Shown: positions 1 to 11,217 of the stretch, piece by piece
Numbering within the stretch: the first letter of the stretch is position 1
Layout of the letters: each line of letters starts with the position of its first letter
Source: Dryas octopetala
Lineage: Eukaryota; Streptophyta; Magnoliopsida; Rosales; Rosaceae
DNA length: 64,000 nt
Direction of reading: 5' to 3'
Assembly: GCA_963921425.1 (NCBI GenBank)
Contig: OY992837.1
Span: forward strand, 20,662,630-20,726,629
Notes under the pieces: model-generated
Database searches by the model: none
The model's input: only the letters and a program-made list of their open reading frames with translations
Told to the model about the DNA's origin: nothing
Position numbers and translations under genes: made by a program

Positions 1-2135
1 ATCAAAATAGTAAAGCACCGCGATCATTGTTGCTGGAATGAAAGCTCCAATGATATAGAGGACCGGAACATCAAGCATTTCCTGCGTATTAAATTAATGT
101 ATAAACCATTAAAACCATTAACTTAATTTACAGAAAGAACAATAAATATATATACATATATAGGCAATTGAATAGGCCAAATACAAAATTCAATCTGCAG
201 ACATGCCTTAATGACAGTCCAATTCTCATATGCACCAGGTGACCATGGATTTGGGCTAAAGAGACGCCTTGGGATCCCATGTGGAACACTACTAGTTGGT
301 ATGTAAGACACAGCTGTCCACACTAGAACCATAAGTGGCACACCATAGTCTGCTATAAAGCCTCTAAGCCCACCTGCAGTCCCAGAAAAGCTCACATTAA
401 TTTACATAAAATGAAACAAGTTTGATTCTATTTCTGATAACCATAATTAACAAGGGAGGCAGATACTAAATAATTTACACTTACCGGAGCCATAGCGCCA
501 TGACCTTGCTTTTCGACTTTTTAATGCAGTGAGAAGAAGGCCAAATGACAATACCAAAGCAAACATCCCATTTGCAAACCTCCATGATGGTATAAACTCC
601 GGTAAACTTGTATCTCCTCTGCTTGGTAGGCGAAACTCTTCCACAAGTCCCTACAAAATCAGATCAACAAACAATCAATCCAGCTCAGTACAGTCTTTTT
701 TTTTTTTTTTTAATACCACATCCATAACAGCTGGAATAAAAAGAGTAAGAGGGTGAAGTAGGAAGACTTGAAATTGATGTTCTATATCTATCATTCTGCC
801 AGAGAAATGTCCATTATTTTTTACATTTTTTCCATTCAACCAAACAGGTTCATGCACTTAACATTACTTAAGTAGATAAAGGAAATAAGTTTGATTACAA
901 TTATTTTCTTACTTTAATAGATTGCTGCATGAAGAGCATAGCAATAAGCAGACCAAACAATTCTCCAGCTACGCGGGTGAACCTATTGATAATGGAGCAA
1001 GCCCCCAAAATAGCCAACAGGAACAGCAATGCTGATGTCCACACACACACCCTACAAAATTCAATTAAATATTTATGATTAGAAAAGCTCAGTCAAACAA
1101 TTTCAAATAAAAACATCGACATACACAAGGCAAATTGGATTATGGAAAAAGACAAGACAATTCCACAAAGGCTTGAACAAGTAGTTTAATTAGTAGCTAG
1201 TTTTTTTCTATAGAAAAATAATATTTCTCACCATGCCGACCATGCTAGAAAAAGCTTTGGACCCAAGTCTGCTCGTTCTTTGGCAAAATTGAACATGAAG
1301 GTGTACATTATTACAGTAGGCTCGGCCACACCCAAAATCAGCAAAGGTTGACCTCCAATGATGGAGTGTATGATCCCACAAACTGCCGTAGATACTAAGG
1401 TTTGCACTGCTGTCAAAACTCCATCTGCAAGAATATAATAATCAATAAGTGCTAACTAACTAGTTGAATATCACACCATAATTCAATACAAAATTCACAT
1501 GCTGACCACACACCTATCATAATATCATAATATCATAATATAATATATATATAATTTTATATTTCTATTAATTTCTTTCTCCTTTGAATTTTTTAACCTT
1601 TTTCCTCTGCATAACAGAGATGAATATGCTAAGAATAATGGGGCAATATTAATGTTGCAGATCTAATATGAAGCTTTGAGTTCATTTGCAATACCAGTGC
1701 TTCGCTCCAGCTGTTCGCCAAATGAAATGACTGGGATTGCTGAGGCGAAAAATATGTATGTGGTGGGAGCCAAAATCCTGAAAACAATATTAACATGTTG
1801 TCACCAAAACTTGTTTCAAGTCACCGAAAAAGCTATTATGTTTCCAATTGATGGACGGAAAAAATAATATTCTCTTCTCAGACAGTCTGGCTAACGTAAC
1901 GATGTTACTACAAGACTGTAAAACTCTGAACCGTACACATACGTGTTGAGAGTGAATGAATGAACGAATGAATGATTCAGAATCACCATATAATTCCATA
2001 TACATAATTAAGTGGTAATATAAAAAAGTACCTGTATCCTGCTCTAAACCCACCAGTCCAGTCCTGCTTGTAGCACATCAGTCTTCCTCTGAGGTCATTC
2101 TTGATTCCTTGTAAAGGCACAAATGTCTCTTCCAT
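1..2135 (-). CDS. BOR1-like: Borate exporter, BOR1-like (5' part, seven exons, runs off the left edge)
   Basis: Plasma-membrane borate efflux transporter of the BOR/SLC4-like family, which loads boron into the xylem. Exons on the minus strand, in order: 2135-2032, 1777-1695, 1424-1232, 1051-913, 650-485, 373-207 and 81-1. The frame is continuous and gives 311 residues, starting [18 protein letters not shown]. Family hallmarks are [92 protein letters not shown] and [12 protein letters not shown]. Several hydrophobic membrane spans are evident. The start is the ATG of the conserved N-terminus. All introns are GT-AG except intron 6, whose donor is GC (206-205, AAG|GCATGT); reading it this way restores the conserved TVIK-EMLDVP junction. 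The C-terminal half, with the remaining membrane spans and cytosolic tail, is outside the window. Family identity is secure; the BOR1 versus paralogue call is by remembered similarity. Confidence 0.95.
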
Positions 2136-2700
2136 TCTTTCTTCTGTCTAATGACTAATACTTATAAATATGTTACTTGCTTAATGATCAAGAGCCTCAA
2201 TCACAATGGTTGCTTCCAATTCTATTTTGCAGTAAACAGCTGGGTGAGAGGGATTGCCATTTGAACAACTGGCAATCAGAGTAAAGCAATAATAAACCAC
2301 CTAAACTACATGATCTGTAGATTTCTGTCAATGTAGTGTAGAGACTAGAAAAGTAGAGGAAGAAACACAAAGAAGGCAGAGACTAGCAAATTGGAAAGAG
2401 CAAAACAGAATCAGTGGGAATTTGGAAGAGAATTGGGAGCACCCCTTTAAAAAGCCAAGCTTAATTTTGAAGTGGTAGGTGTTTGAGAACTCCAAATATA
2501 TAAGATTCAAAAAGGAGTTGAAAGAGAGAAAAAAAAGAGAGGCAGATTTGATGCAGACAGCATTGCGGGTCAGTAGGGAATAATGGAGGTTAATCTCACT
2601 GTCATTGCCTACAACTTACAGTTTCATCTGCCTCGCTTATCTTTCCCGCTTCTGTGGTCCCTTTACATTTTGTTATACTGGCCATTTGACAGGCGCAGTT
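2136..2700 (-). promoter_or_regulatory. Probable 5' UTR and promoter of the BOR1-like gene
   Basis: Non-coding DNA immediately upstream of the BOR1-like start codon. I saw no upstream ATG close to the start, and I could not place a TATA box or transcription start with confidence. The assignment rests on position only. Confidence 0.35.
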
Positions 2701-3400
2701 GACTTTTTTATCACAAAAATTCTAATTTTTTTTTGTCTAAGTTTAATTACAAATAATATTTTTGGTGCAAATGATCTGTAAGTCTATTTTTGAGTGTGCA
2801 TTATTAAATCAATGCAACTATTTTTAGGGTTTAGCTTTCATTTATCTTTTTTAAGCCATGAACTAGTGTAATTTATAAAATTTAGTTTAATTGATAGATC
2901 GATTGATATACTTTTGTCAATCAATTTGTTGCCTACTAAGCTTCGCGATAGCGTCAAATTCATTGTAATTGTACTCCGATTCACAATGCATCACGTTGGC
3001 GTCACACCAGAAAAAAGTGGGCCGGCCTAAAATAAAAATTAGCACTTGGGGCGTTTTAATAGCCTATTTTCTAACTTGGGCCTTAAAAAACCACTAATAT
3101 TTTACTATTTCACTCTTCTTATATTAAATTATTTGTTTAAATTTTTTTTTTTCAAATTGTTATATGTCTGTAAAAGAAAATAGTACATGGAGTAAAAGAA
3201 GATGGATAGCATGAAGAAATAACCAATTATTTCTTATACATGGAAAGTAACTGCATTTAGTGGTGAGTAAAAAAGGTTTATTCTTATAACCAATTATTTT
3301 ATTCTATACTTTTATCCTTTAATTATTTGATGACACTTTTATGTCTTTTAGTTGTAGTATATGTTAGCTTGATATACATTGTTGGCCCATTTCTTATAAA
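2701..3400. other. AT-rich intergenic DNA
   Basis: No gene, TIR pair or long repeat recognised. The stretch is AT-rich with short homopolymer runs. Confidence 0.5.
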
Positions 3401-3577
3401 TAGTGGCGGATCCAGGATCCACACCTTGGGGGGTCATGGTGTAAATGTGGTGGTAGGCAATTGACCGGCGGCGGCGGTGGGCAGGGATGAGTGGCGGCAA
3501 ATTGTTGTTGGGTGTTAGTTTGGGGTTGGGTATTGAGAATTTTGGGGTTTGGTTCATTGGTTTGTTAAAGTCTTAAA

Positions 3578-3780
3578 GATCCACTTGAGGTTCTGTAATT
3601 TGGGGGTTGGAAAATTAGGGGGCTCGGGTAGAGGTTCTGATGTGTATTTTTTTTTTCTAAATCCTGGCTCAAAATGGATCCACTTGAGGTTCTGCAATTT
3701 GGGGGTTGGAAAATTGGGAGGCTCGGGTAAAGGTTCTGATGTGTATTTATTTTTTTTTTTTTCTAAATCTTGGCTCAAAA
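3578..3780. repeat. Two tandem copies of a 99-bp unit
   Basis: Copy 1 begins at 3578 and copy 2 at 3677. Both run from GATCCACTTGAGGTTCTG through a T-rich tract to CTGGCTCAAAA. They differ by a few substitutions and by T-tract length. A partial third unit (CTGGCTCAAAACGATG) follows near 3825. Apparent ORFs here are by-products of the repeat. Confidence 0.85.
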
Positions 3781-4210
3781 CAGCGCATGTTGAGCAGAAT
3801 ACTTAAAAAAAAAAAAAATTAAGCCTGGCTCAAAACGATGTCATTTTGGCCAGGAAAACTAGAAAAAATAAAAATAAAAATTGCAGCAGCAGAAGGCTAC
3901 TCACCTGCTCCTGCTCTGCTCGAGGGGACAATTCTTCAAGCAGGTGGTGGGCATTTCATCAACTTCGGGTCTTGGGGAGTCGCCGTCCTGAGCTTCAGGG
4001 GGTCATGGTGTCGCTATCCACAACTTTGGGGGCTTCATGCTCCGGCCTTTGGGAGGTCGCCCGACCCCGTACCCATGAATATGCGTTCATCCCTGCTTAT
4101 AAAAATTTGTGTTTGACCATCAAATCACATTGCATGTTGACGTAGTGTTACCAATTCACTGAAATTATAACACATATACAACTTTCAAGGGTATTATTTA
4201 AGATTTAGGG

Positions 4211-4380
4211 TTCGGGAGAAGGGGTGCCCCCTCACAAAGAGGGTCGCAGTAACCAGGCACGAGCGACTATTTATCAAAAACATAGGTCTCCGCAAAGTCA
4301 TAAGACCATGTATGGGGGCTTACACTTACCTAGTGCTGGAAGGTCAAGGAAGCTGGTGACCTGGTGGCAAGGGAGCCCCA
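4211..4380 (+). pseudogene. rrn23 fragment: Plastid 23S rRNA fragment in nuclear DNA (NUPT)
   Basis: About 170 bp reads as the 3' part of chloroplast 23S rRNA. Landmarks include CTCACAAAGAGGGTCGCAGT, GGTCTCCGCAAAGTC, AAGACCATGTATGGGGGCT and GGAAGGTCAAGGAAG. Compared with the plastid sequence as I remember it, many differences are C-to-T or G-to-A changes, the usual decay of methylated nuclear plastid DNA. It resembles the plastid rather than the plant mitochondrial 26S sequence. It is too short and altered to be functional. Confidence 0.8.
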
Positions 4381-4399
4381 CGAGTTATAATTTGAGAGG

Positions 4400-5270
4400 A
4401 ATGGTAACATTGCCACGTGGGGCACAATGATTATTTAACGATGCCAAATAGGCCCTAAGTATACCTTCCAAATCTGCTATTCCTATTTTCTAATAAGTAT
4501 CTTTGGCTTGATGAGTCCCTTGCTCGTACCTACTTCCTAGCGAGCAAAACGACAAGTAATTGCATGACTAAAATGATGGTTTGTTCAGAAACCTAAAACT
4601 CGAGCCCAATGCTCGGATCCTTGTCCCTAACCAATGCTTAGACTCCTGACACTGACCAATGCTCGGAGTCTTGACACCAGCCAATGCTCGAAGTCTTAAC
4701 ATCGGGCAATGCTTGGACACCCGTCTTGGCCAATGCTCGAACCTCCATTGTCGATCAATGCTTGGCACCTTTGCAAATACTCTTCTATAACCGACCACAT
4801 TGTACTTTCAGTACATAGAACCCTTTCCACATGTACGGGTTGCACAAAGGAATGATGCATCTTGGCAACACGTGACACCTCCTTAGGCAAAGCCCTAGAA
4901 TTATTTCCTTAAAGAAGGAGGGAGATATCACCAAAAGATGCACATAGCAACGGATTGGTTGTTACACTTCTGTAACGATGTGACATAAGAATTACAATAT
5001 TATAAAAGGTGCCTCCCACCATTCATGAAAGGTACAACAATTTTTGCTAATGTTACTTTGCTTTGACTCTTTTAGAATTCTGACTTGAGTGTTAAAGTTG
5101 AAGGGTGTTTAGTCGATACCACATTGGGCTCACTCTTTTTTTTCTTGTCTGCCAACGTGTCATTCGAACATTAGAGGGTTAAACCATTATTTTTTGTCTA
5201 ACTTTACGTTGATTGCTCTCGACTTTCAAGCTTCAACATTCCTAATCTTAATCAAGACTCTCATTTTGAA
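4400..5270 (+). mobile_element. LTR-like fragment (probably Ty3/Gypsy)
   Basis: After the plastid fragment come a 25-bp minisatellite, a TATA-like TATTATAAAAGG (about 5000) and a downstream stretch TTCTGACTTGAGTGTTAAAG. This order resembles the U3-R-U5 layout of plant Gypsy LTRs. No TG...CA ends, target duplication or coding domain could be defined, so the limits are approximate. Confidence 0.4.
4608..4770. repeat. 25-bp minisatellite, seven units
   Basis: The core CAATGCTCGGA or CAATGCTTGGA recurs at 4608, 4632, 4657, 4682, 4707, 4731 and 4756, a period of 24-25 bp with diverged spacers. It lies in the U3-like part of the LTR-like fragment. Confidence 0.85.
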
Positions 5271-5604
5271 TATTGTAATTATGTTTGAAGTTTAATGAAA
5301 TTCATTTCCTTTCTAAAAAATAAAATAAAATCGGAGTGACTTTCCTTTTGAGAATGAGAAAAGGGAGACAAATTAGATTTAACAAAGAAGAACCTAATAT
5401 ATTTGTGTAATAAGTTGAACCCCAACCCCACTCCACTAATTATCCAATCAATCGAGAAGAATTTCCCCGCCTCTCTTTTAGCCAAAATAGCATAATTGAA
5501 ATTCTCCCTAGGGCCTTTCGCATAAAAATGTCATGTCAAGCCATATATAAGAGCCTAAGAGAAGAATCAGAGTCAGATCGGAAAATCAAATGTATTAGAA
5601 ACGA

Positions 5605-6174
5605 GGGCTGCTATATGCACACCATTTTTCCTCTCATTACACACCCTATGCCACTTTTTTAATTTTTTTAATTTCTATCTACACACCCTCAATATTACCA
5701 CATAACCTCACAAACACCAAAAAAATAAAAAATTAACAGCCACCAAACCAACTCATCCCCTGCACATAGCCACCCAGACTCGCCGGAGGTGGCCGACTCA
5801 TCTCTTCCTCCCCCTCTCTCTTTCTCTCTTCACAGCCACCTAGCCAGACAGAAAGGGAGGCTGGTGACCTCCAGATCAGAGGTCAGAAACTTTCGATCTG
5901 GAGGTTGGCAAGCTCGTCGGCTTGCCTTTTCGTCCGGCTAGGTGGCTGCGAAGAGAGAAGAGAAAGGGAGAAGGAGGAGATCCAACGTCGGTGACGAGGA
6001 TGGTGGAGGGAGGAGGCCGGCAAGGGTGTGTAGTTGGGTATTTTTGGTTTGTTTTGTCATTTTCTTTTATTTTCGTCCTTTATGGTAATTTGGTTTTGAG
6101 TGGTTTTTGTCATTTCACAAAATAGATGAAGGGGGTGTGTAGTGGGAGGAACAAGGGTGTGCATATAGCAGCCA
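5605..6174. mobile_element. Non-autonomous TIR element, family A (Mutator-like), with GC-rich interior
   Basis: The ends are inverted: GGGCTGCTATATGCACACC at the left and its near-complement GTGTGCATATAGCAGCC at the right, with about 40 bp of TIR. The flanks share TTAGAA, a possible imperfect 9-11 bp target duplication. The interior folds back on itself around CCACCTAGCC/GGCTAGGTGG and contains GATCTGGAGGTTGGCAAGCTCG, also found in the copy at 39747-40598. The small ORF at 5922-6125 is not convincing. Confidence 0.75.
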
Positions 6175-6179
6175 TCTTA

Positions 6180-7876
6180 GAAGGAGATGAGGTATATATG
6201 AGTGGGCATACCAGAATCACTAGACTTCAGCCAGCTTGCCCTCGACCTTGAGAAGGGAATTAACCCTAGCCTTCATTATTAATCTCATCGTTCCAAGTTC
6301 CATTTTTCAATATTATCAAAGCCCAAGTAGTTGATTACCATACACCAACTTATATATAAGAAATTTGAAGCAGAGTAAACATAGCAGATCATTTAACACT
6401 GGTATGACACCAACTTAATTACTAGTGTAGTAATTGAAATTGGCACTTTTGTCTGCGATGTGGTGCTCAAGTGCAAATCTTGAAAAATAAGCTACTGGCT
6501 CCGGCGGCATGTAAGGAATTAAAGGTATTTATATTTGAGGATGCTAGTTGTCTTTTTTCTTGTTTGCTTTCCTCTTTTCCTTTCCATTATTCATAATTTC
6601 ACATAATCTTATGATTGGAATAAGTTATTTTCTAAGATTTCCTTTTTAAATCATCTTTATAAAAAATTAATTAAATAAAAAATTATTTAATTATATAATT
6701 ATTTTAAATAAATGACAACACTTGGATCCTCATATTTGAATATAAAATAAAAATTATTAGCCATAAGATTACACCGTAGAATATAAAATAAAAAAAATAA
6801 TTATAATAATAAAACAGAAAAATTATTAAAAAAAAAAACCAACAACAACAACAAACAACAAGAAGTACAACTAGATTTTATTTTCTAGACCAAGTAAAAT
6901 CAAGATCAGTTAAATGGCAGTGCATATAAAGGGACGCAAAAGAGTCCGTGCATGAATTTGCCACCGACGTCAGCCTTGTTTAATAATAAGTGCATGTCAT
7001 CATTGATCATAAAGCCCAATAATTTTAATTTTTTAAAGATGTGACCAATAATTTAATTTGAAGTTTGAAGAAATTCTGAAATACTGTACACTTGAATATC
7101 CAAGATTAGTCCACTGTCCAGGATTAGATTTTTCTTATTCTTTTACTGATATTTTTCATTAATAATTTTTTATTGAGTTCGAGAGTTTGCGTAAGTTTCT
7201 AGTACAGTAAAAGGATAAATGAAATCCAAAATATTTTCTTGCCCAATGAAGTTAATGATAATAATAATTAACGAACCTAGTGGAGCTGTGGAGGCATTGA
7301 CTTAATAGCCAAAATATTTTATTGGCATATTTGAGTGGGTGGCTTTGGCTAATGATAATAATAATTAACGAACCTAGTGGAGGCATTGACTTAATTAATA
7401 GCTAGCTAGTTCAAAAATCCAATTTGTTATATATCTTTATTGTTATGATAATAAGTTGTATCCAAGAAAACTGCCTCCTCTACCAATCAAATTCTTGGGT
7501 GTACTATAACCTAGGTACTACATATATAGCTAGACAGTAATGAGCATACATATATATGAATAAATGGAATTATATATTTAATTATTTATAGTGAATTGTG
7601 TAGCCCATGCATGTGCTTTGAACAACTCATTTTAGCTAGCTGCCAGATTCTCATTCCCAAGTCCCAACTCTCCCTCAAAGCCAACCTTAATTGCGTGCTA
7701 CTTGCTAGCTTTCCTTAAGTATACCAAACATTAATAATACAGCTAGGGTGTGCCATGTCCTAATTCACTTGGACATCCAAAGATTCTTGTGCTCAGGATT
7801 AACCAAGGAGATGCTAATTAAATATGGTATTTGATAGGTGTTTATATATATATATATTAATTCTACATGCTTACAT
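6180..7876. other. Intergenic AT-rich DNA with a short direct repeat
   Basis: No gene recognised. A stretch of roughly 50 bp beginning TAATGATAATAATAATTAAC and ending near GGCATTGACTTAAT occurs twice, at about 7252-7308 and 7350-7396; the first copy has a short internal insertion. Confidence 0.6.
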
Positions 7877-8365
7877 TAAGGGTGTGTTTGGTAATGCGGT
7901 GAAAATAATTAGCTGTGAATTAAAGCTGCTGTGAAGTATAACTAACTGTGAAACAAAGCAGTTTAGTGTTTGGTAAATTGTGTTTTCAAAAGTGCTGTGA
8001 AGTGAAAGTAGCTGTGAAGCAAAGCAATACTGTTTGGTAAATTTTAATGTAAAAGTGCTTTGGATGTTTATAATGACTAAAATTGACATGTTATAGTTGA
8101 AAATGTTTTTTACTCATTTGTTTGGCAAAAAAAAAGTATTTTTTGCTTGTTTTTCAATTTTTTTTTTACAAATTAATAGTTTTTCATTTTACATATTAAT
8201 ATGTATGAGGTCTAAACTGACACATGTCTCTCATTTGTTTGATATTTGAAAACATAACTATATAATATTATCTAACAAAAAACTATAACTAACATTCGAC
8301 ATCTTTTTCAACGTAAAATAAGAATTAAAAATATTGGAAATAATAACAAATACATATTAAAACGT

Positions 8366-9489
8366 CTAAATGGATGCACGAATTAAACTTGTAGCAATGT
8401 TATTTCTCAGTTGCTCCATCTCTTGTGCTCCCGAACCCTGGGTAATATGATAGTCCTCAATCTGATCTGCCTCCTCACTTACGATGTCATTTGGGTCATC
8501 CTCACTTTCATTAAAATGTATATCACGGTTGGCATGCCTTCGTATGTAGTTATGAAGTGCCATAGTTGCAATGACAATTTTAACTTGCTTCGTGAACGAG
8601 TAATTGGGCATGTCCCTTAAAATCTTCCACCTTCTTTTCCATACTCCAAAAGTACGCTCAATGACACTCCTAAGGGAAGAGTGCGCGTGGTTAAATATCT
8701 CTCTAGAACCTCTTGGTTGGCTACCCCTGCGGAAATCTGGAAGATGATATCGTTCACCCTTATATGGTCCCAAATACCCAATCATTTGTGGATACCCAGC
8801 ATCCACAAGATAATATTTACCTGTCAAATACATTATATGTTTAATTATACTATAATTTTAAACTATAAAATTGAAAGTTCAACATTATAATATTGAAAGT
8901 ATAATATTACCATTTGGAGGTTTAGGAAAGTTTAAAGCATCATTTTGTAAAACTGACATGAATACTCTTGTATCATGTGCAGTGCCTTCCCAACCTGCAC
9001 ATGCAAATATGAATTGCATGTCAAAATTACATGCAGCCATTATGTTTTGAGTCGGTATCCCTTTCCTGCCAATGTATGGTACTTGATCTTGAGAAGGTAT
9101 CGAGGCATGTACATGTACACCATCAATAGCACCAATATTGAGGAGGTGTCGTTAGAAGCATCAACAGTGCCAAGTTTGGGATTCCACCCCAAACCAGTTT
9201 CCTTCCCTTTTAATTCTTTCCAATATTTCCATTGTTCTTTAAGTACATCCCACTTATTTTTCAATTGCGATTTAGATAATTCTTGTCCTGTCTCTTTAGC
9301 AAAATTGATCCTCAAACTTCCCCATCCTTCCTTTTCAAAGTGAGTAGTAGGACGGCGTCCTGCCTCGACCTCCTTGATACAAAGGTCACAAAATATAGGT
9401 ATATTATGCTCATTCCATACAGCCTTAACTCCTGAGTCATTCTTCTTTCCCATCTGTATATAAGTACTTGGTTTGAATAATACACTCAA
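8366..9489 (-). pseudogene. Harbinger transposase: Myb/SANT-like region joined to DDE domain (internally deleted)
   Basis: The 5' part (9489 to about 9140) encodes a Myb/SANT-like DNA-binding protein of the type that is normally a separate second protein of these elements (VWNEHNIPIFCDLCIKEVEAG, LKNKWDVLKEQWKYWKEL, GLGWNPKLGTVDASND). It then runs straight into the DDE transposase (NIGAIDGVHVHASIPSQDQ) in another frame, so the intervening DNA, including the transposase N-terminal region, is lost. The catalytic triad is visible: D in GAIDGVHV, D in AHDTRVF, E in VIERTFGVWKRRW. An intron lies at 8910-8821 (G|GTAATA...GACAG|GT), and the terminal exon ends with TAG at 8366. The frame break makes a working protein unlikely. 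Confidence 0.85.
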
Positions 9490-9641
9490 ATTCTATGTAG
9501 GAAAGCTCACAGATCAGACAACAAACAGAATTAACATTCTCCTCTGATGACCAATTCATATCTGCACCTTATGCCTGCTTAATATATAGTACTCTTTTCT
9601 AGCCAAGTTTATCTAATCCAAGGGTATAATTAACTTTGCAG

Positions 9642-10307
9642 AGCCTCAACATAATATATGTAGATGCACCTGTTGGCACTGGATTCTCTTACTCTACAAC
9701 CCAAGAAGGTTACTACATAGACGACGAAAAGGCCGTGGCACAGAACGTTCAGTTTCTCAGGAGGGTATGCAGAATGAGTCTAGAAAAAATTTAACAGAAC
9801 CCAATATGCCATTTGAAATTCAAAATTAGCTTTGGCAATGATGAATACATTATGAATTCTTAGGTGCCAAAGACGATGGTCTAAGTACAAGTACAGTGAT
9901 TTGTTTTCTGCTTTTTAATCCATAATATTTGATCCTAAGACCTACTCCATTATCCACCATCTACTCGTCTGCAACTAAAAGACAGTTTATTTGAGAAGGC
10001 TTGTTCTGCTTTCAATTTCTTAGAAAAATGATCTATAAACTCTTTTGCATATGCATTTGCTAGTTGAAATGATAAAAGCAGATCACCTTTCTAAGGAATG
10101 AAAACAAAGAATGGCAAACCAAAAATGCCTTTATATTTTTTTATATATGGAATACTGATGAATGATGATGTTAAGGTTTGTTTGTTGACTAAATTGCTAT
10201 GCAGTGGTTGTTGAATCACCCTCAATATCTGAACAATATACTCTACATTGGTGGAGATTCTTATTCGGGCATTCCTCTTCCTATGTTAGTACAAGAAATG
10301 TTTGATG
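9642..10307 (+). pseudogene. Captured serine carboxypeptidase-like (SCPL, peptidase S10) exons
   Basis: Two exons with intact splice signals. Exon 9642-9764 (41 codons) has TTTGCAG before it and GTATGC after it, and encodes IIYVDAPVGTGFSYSTTQEG. Exon 10205-10307 follows ATGCAG and precedes GTGAGT, and encodes WLLNHPQYLNNILYIGGDSY followed by SGIPLPMLVQEMFDG. GDSYSG is the nucleophile-serine motif of S10 enzymes, and the pairing of these exons matches plant SCPL acyltransferase-type genes. No other SCPL exon occurs in or around the element, and both lie inside the Harbinger TIRs, so this is a captured fragment rather than a gene. The open frames and clean splice sites imply fairly recent capture or retained splicing. 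Confidence 0.85.
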
Positions 10308-11217
10308 GTGAGTTACATTCAACAATAGCAAATAGATGACATAACAGATAATTTTATTCATCAATCATGTATTGCCAAGATAAACATTCAATCCAATTAT
10401 CCAAAACCCATATGAATTGCAACACAATGAATCAGTCCTGCATATCTAACATCACTCCCTAGCAACAACCCACCATGTTTATAATTAGAAAAGTAAAGCA
10501 ATCATGGGAAACACTCAATGCACGCATCTTTTTATACAACAACAAAGCTGAATCAAGAAGACCTGAGTCAAAACAACATGATATTTGGTTCTTTCACATT
10601 AATAATAACTAATCCAAAAATTCAATAGAAACCCAGTTGATATCAGCAAGCACTAATTAACTAAGATGAAATTCCCAAAGAGAAATCAAAATTCAAACAG
10701 CAAGCCCGGCCTCACTCACATATATAAAAAATTTAGAAACCCTAAATAAAAAATTTAGGAAATTTTGACAGAGAGAGAGAGAGAAACATAGAGCACTCAC
10801 CTAGCTATTGGAGACGACGACAACAAACAAATGGAGATGACGACAACAGACAAATGGAGACGACGAGAAGAAAATGGCGATTGAAGGCTTTCAAGTTGCA
10901 GAGACTGTGAGAGAGAATGGAGGAGAAGACAACGTACATCGTGAAAATGTGAGATATAACATGTAATTTTTCTAAAATGATCGAGGGTATAATAGGAAAT
11001 GTAAATATTTCATTAAAAGGACCGGTTTTTTGTAACTCATAGCTGCTTTTAAAAGCAGGGGAGGACCTGCTTTGCATAGTTACAGTCACTCATCTCCAAT
11101 TTTCATAAAAAGCAACTTGATTAATATTTACCAAACACCAATTAGCTGCTTTAATTGTGTGTCACCACACAATTGTGATAAAAAGCTGCTTTTCCATGTT
11201 TACCAAACGCACCCTAA

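Larger units (their letters stand above)
7880..11214 (-). mobile_element. PIF/Harbinger DNA transposon with captured host exons
   Basis: The left end starts GGGTGTGTTTGGTAA (7880). The right end is its complement, TTACCAAACGCACCC (ending 11214). Both are flanked by the 3-bp target duplication TAA (7877-7879 and 11215-11217), which is diagnostic of PIF/Harbinger. Subterminal DNA is rich in GCTGTGAA/AGCTGCTTT motifs. Inside are a minus-strand transposase remnant (8366-9489) and two plus-strand serine carboxypeptidase-like exons (9642-10307). The rest is non-coding. Near 10800 on the minus strand a possible splice donor (GCTAG|GTGAGT) suggests a 5' UTR intron of the transposase transcript that would span the captured exons. 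Confidence 0.9.

Noticed and set aside
3400-4150. GGATCC-centred stretch similar in wording to DNA near 23.9 kb (GTGGCRRATCC ... TGGGGG)
   Set aside because: Probably a shared old repeat, but the match is too short to define an element.
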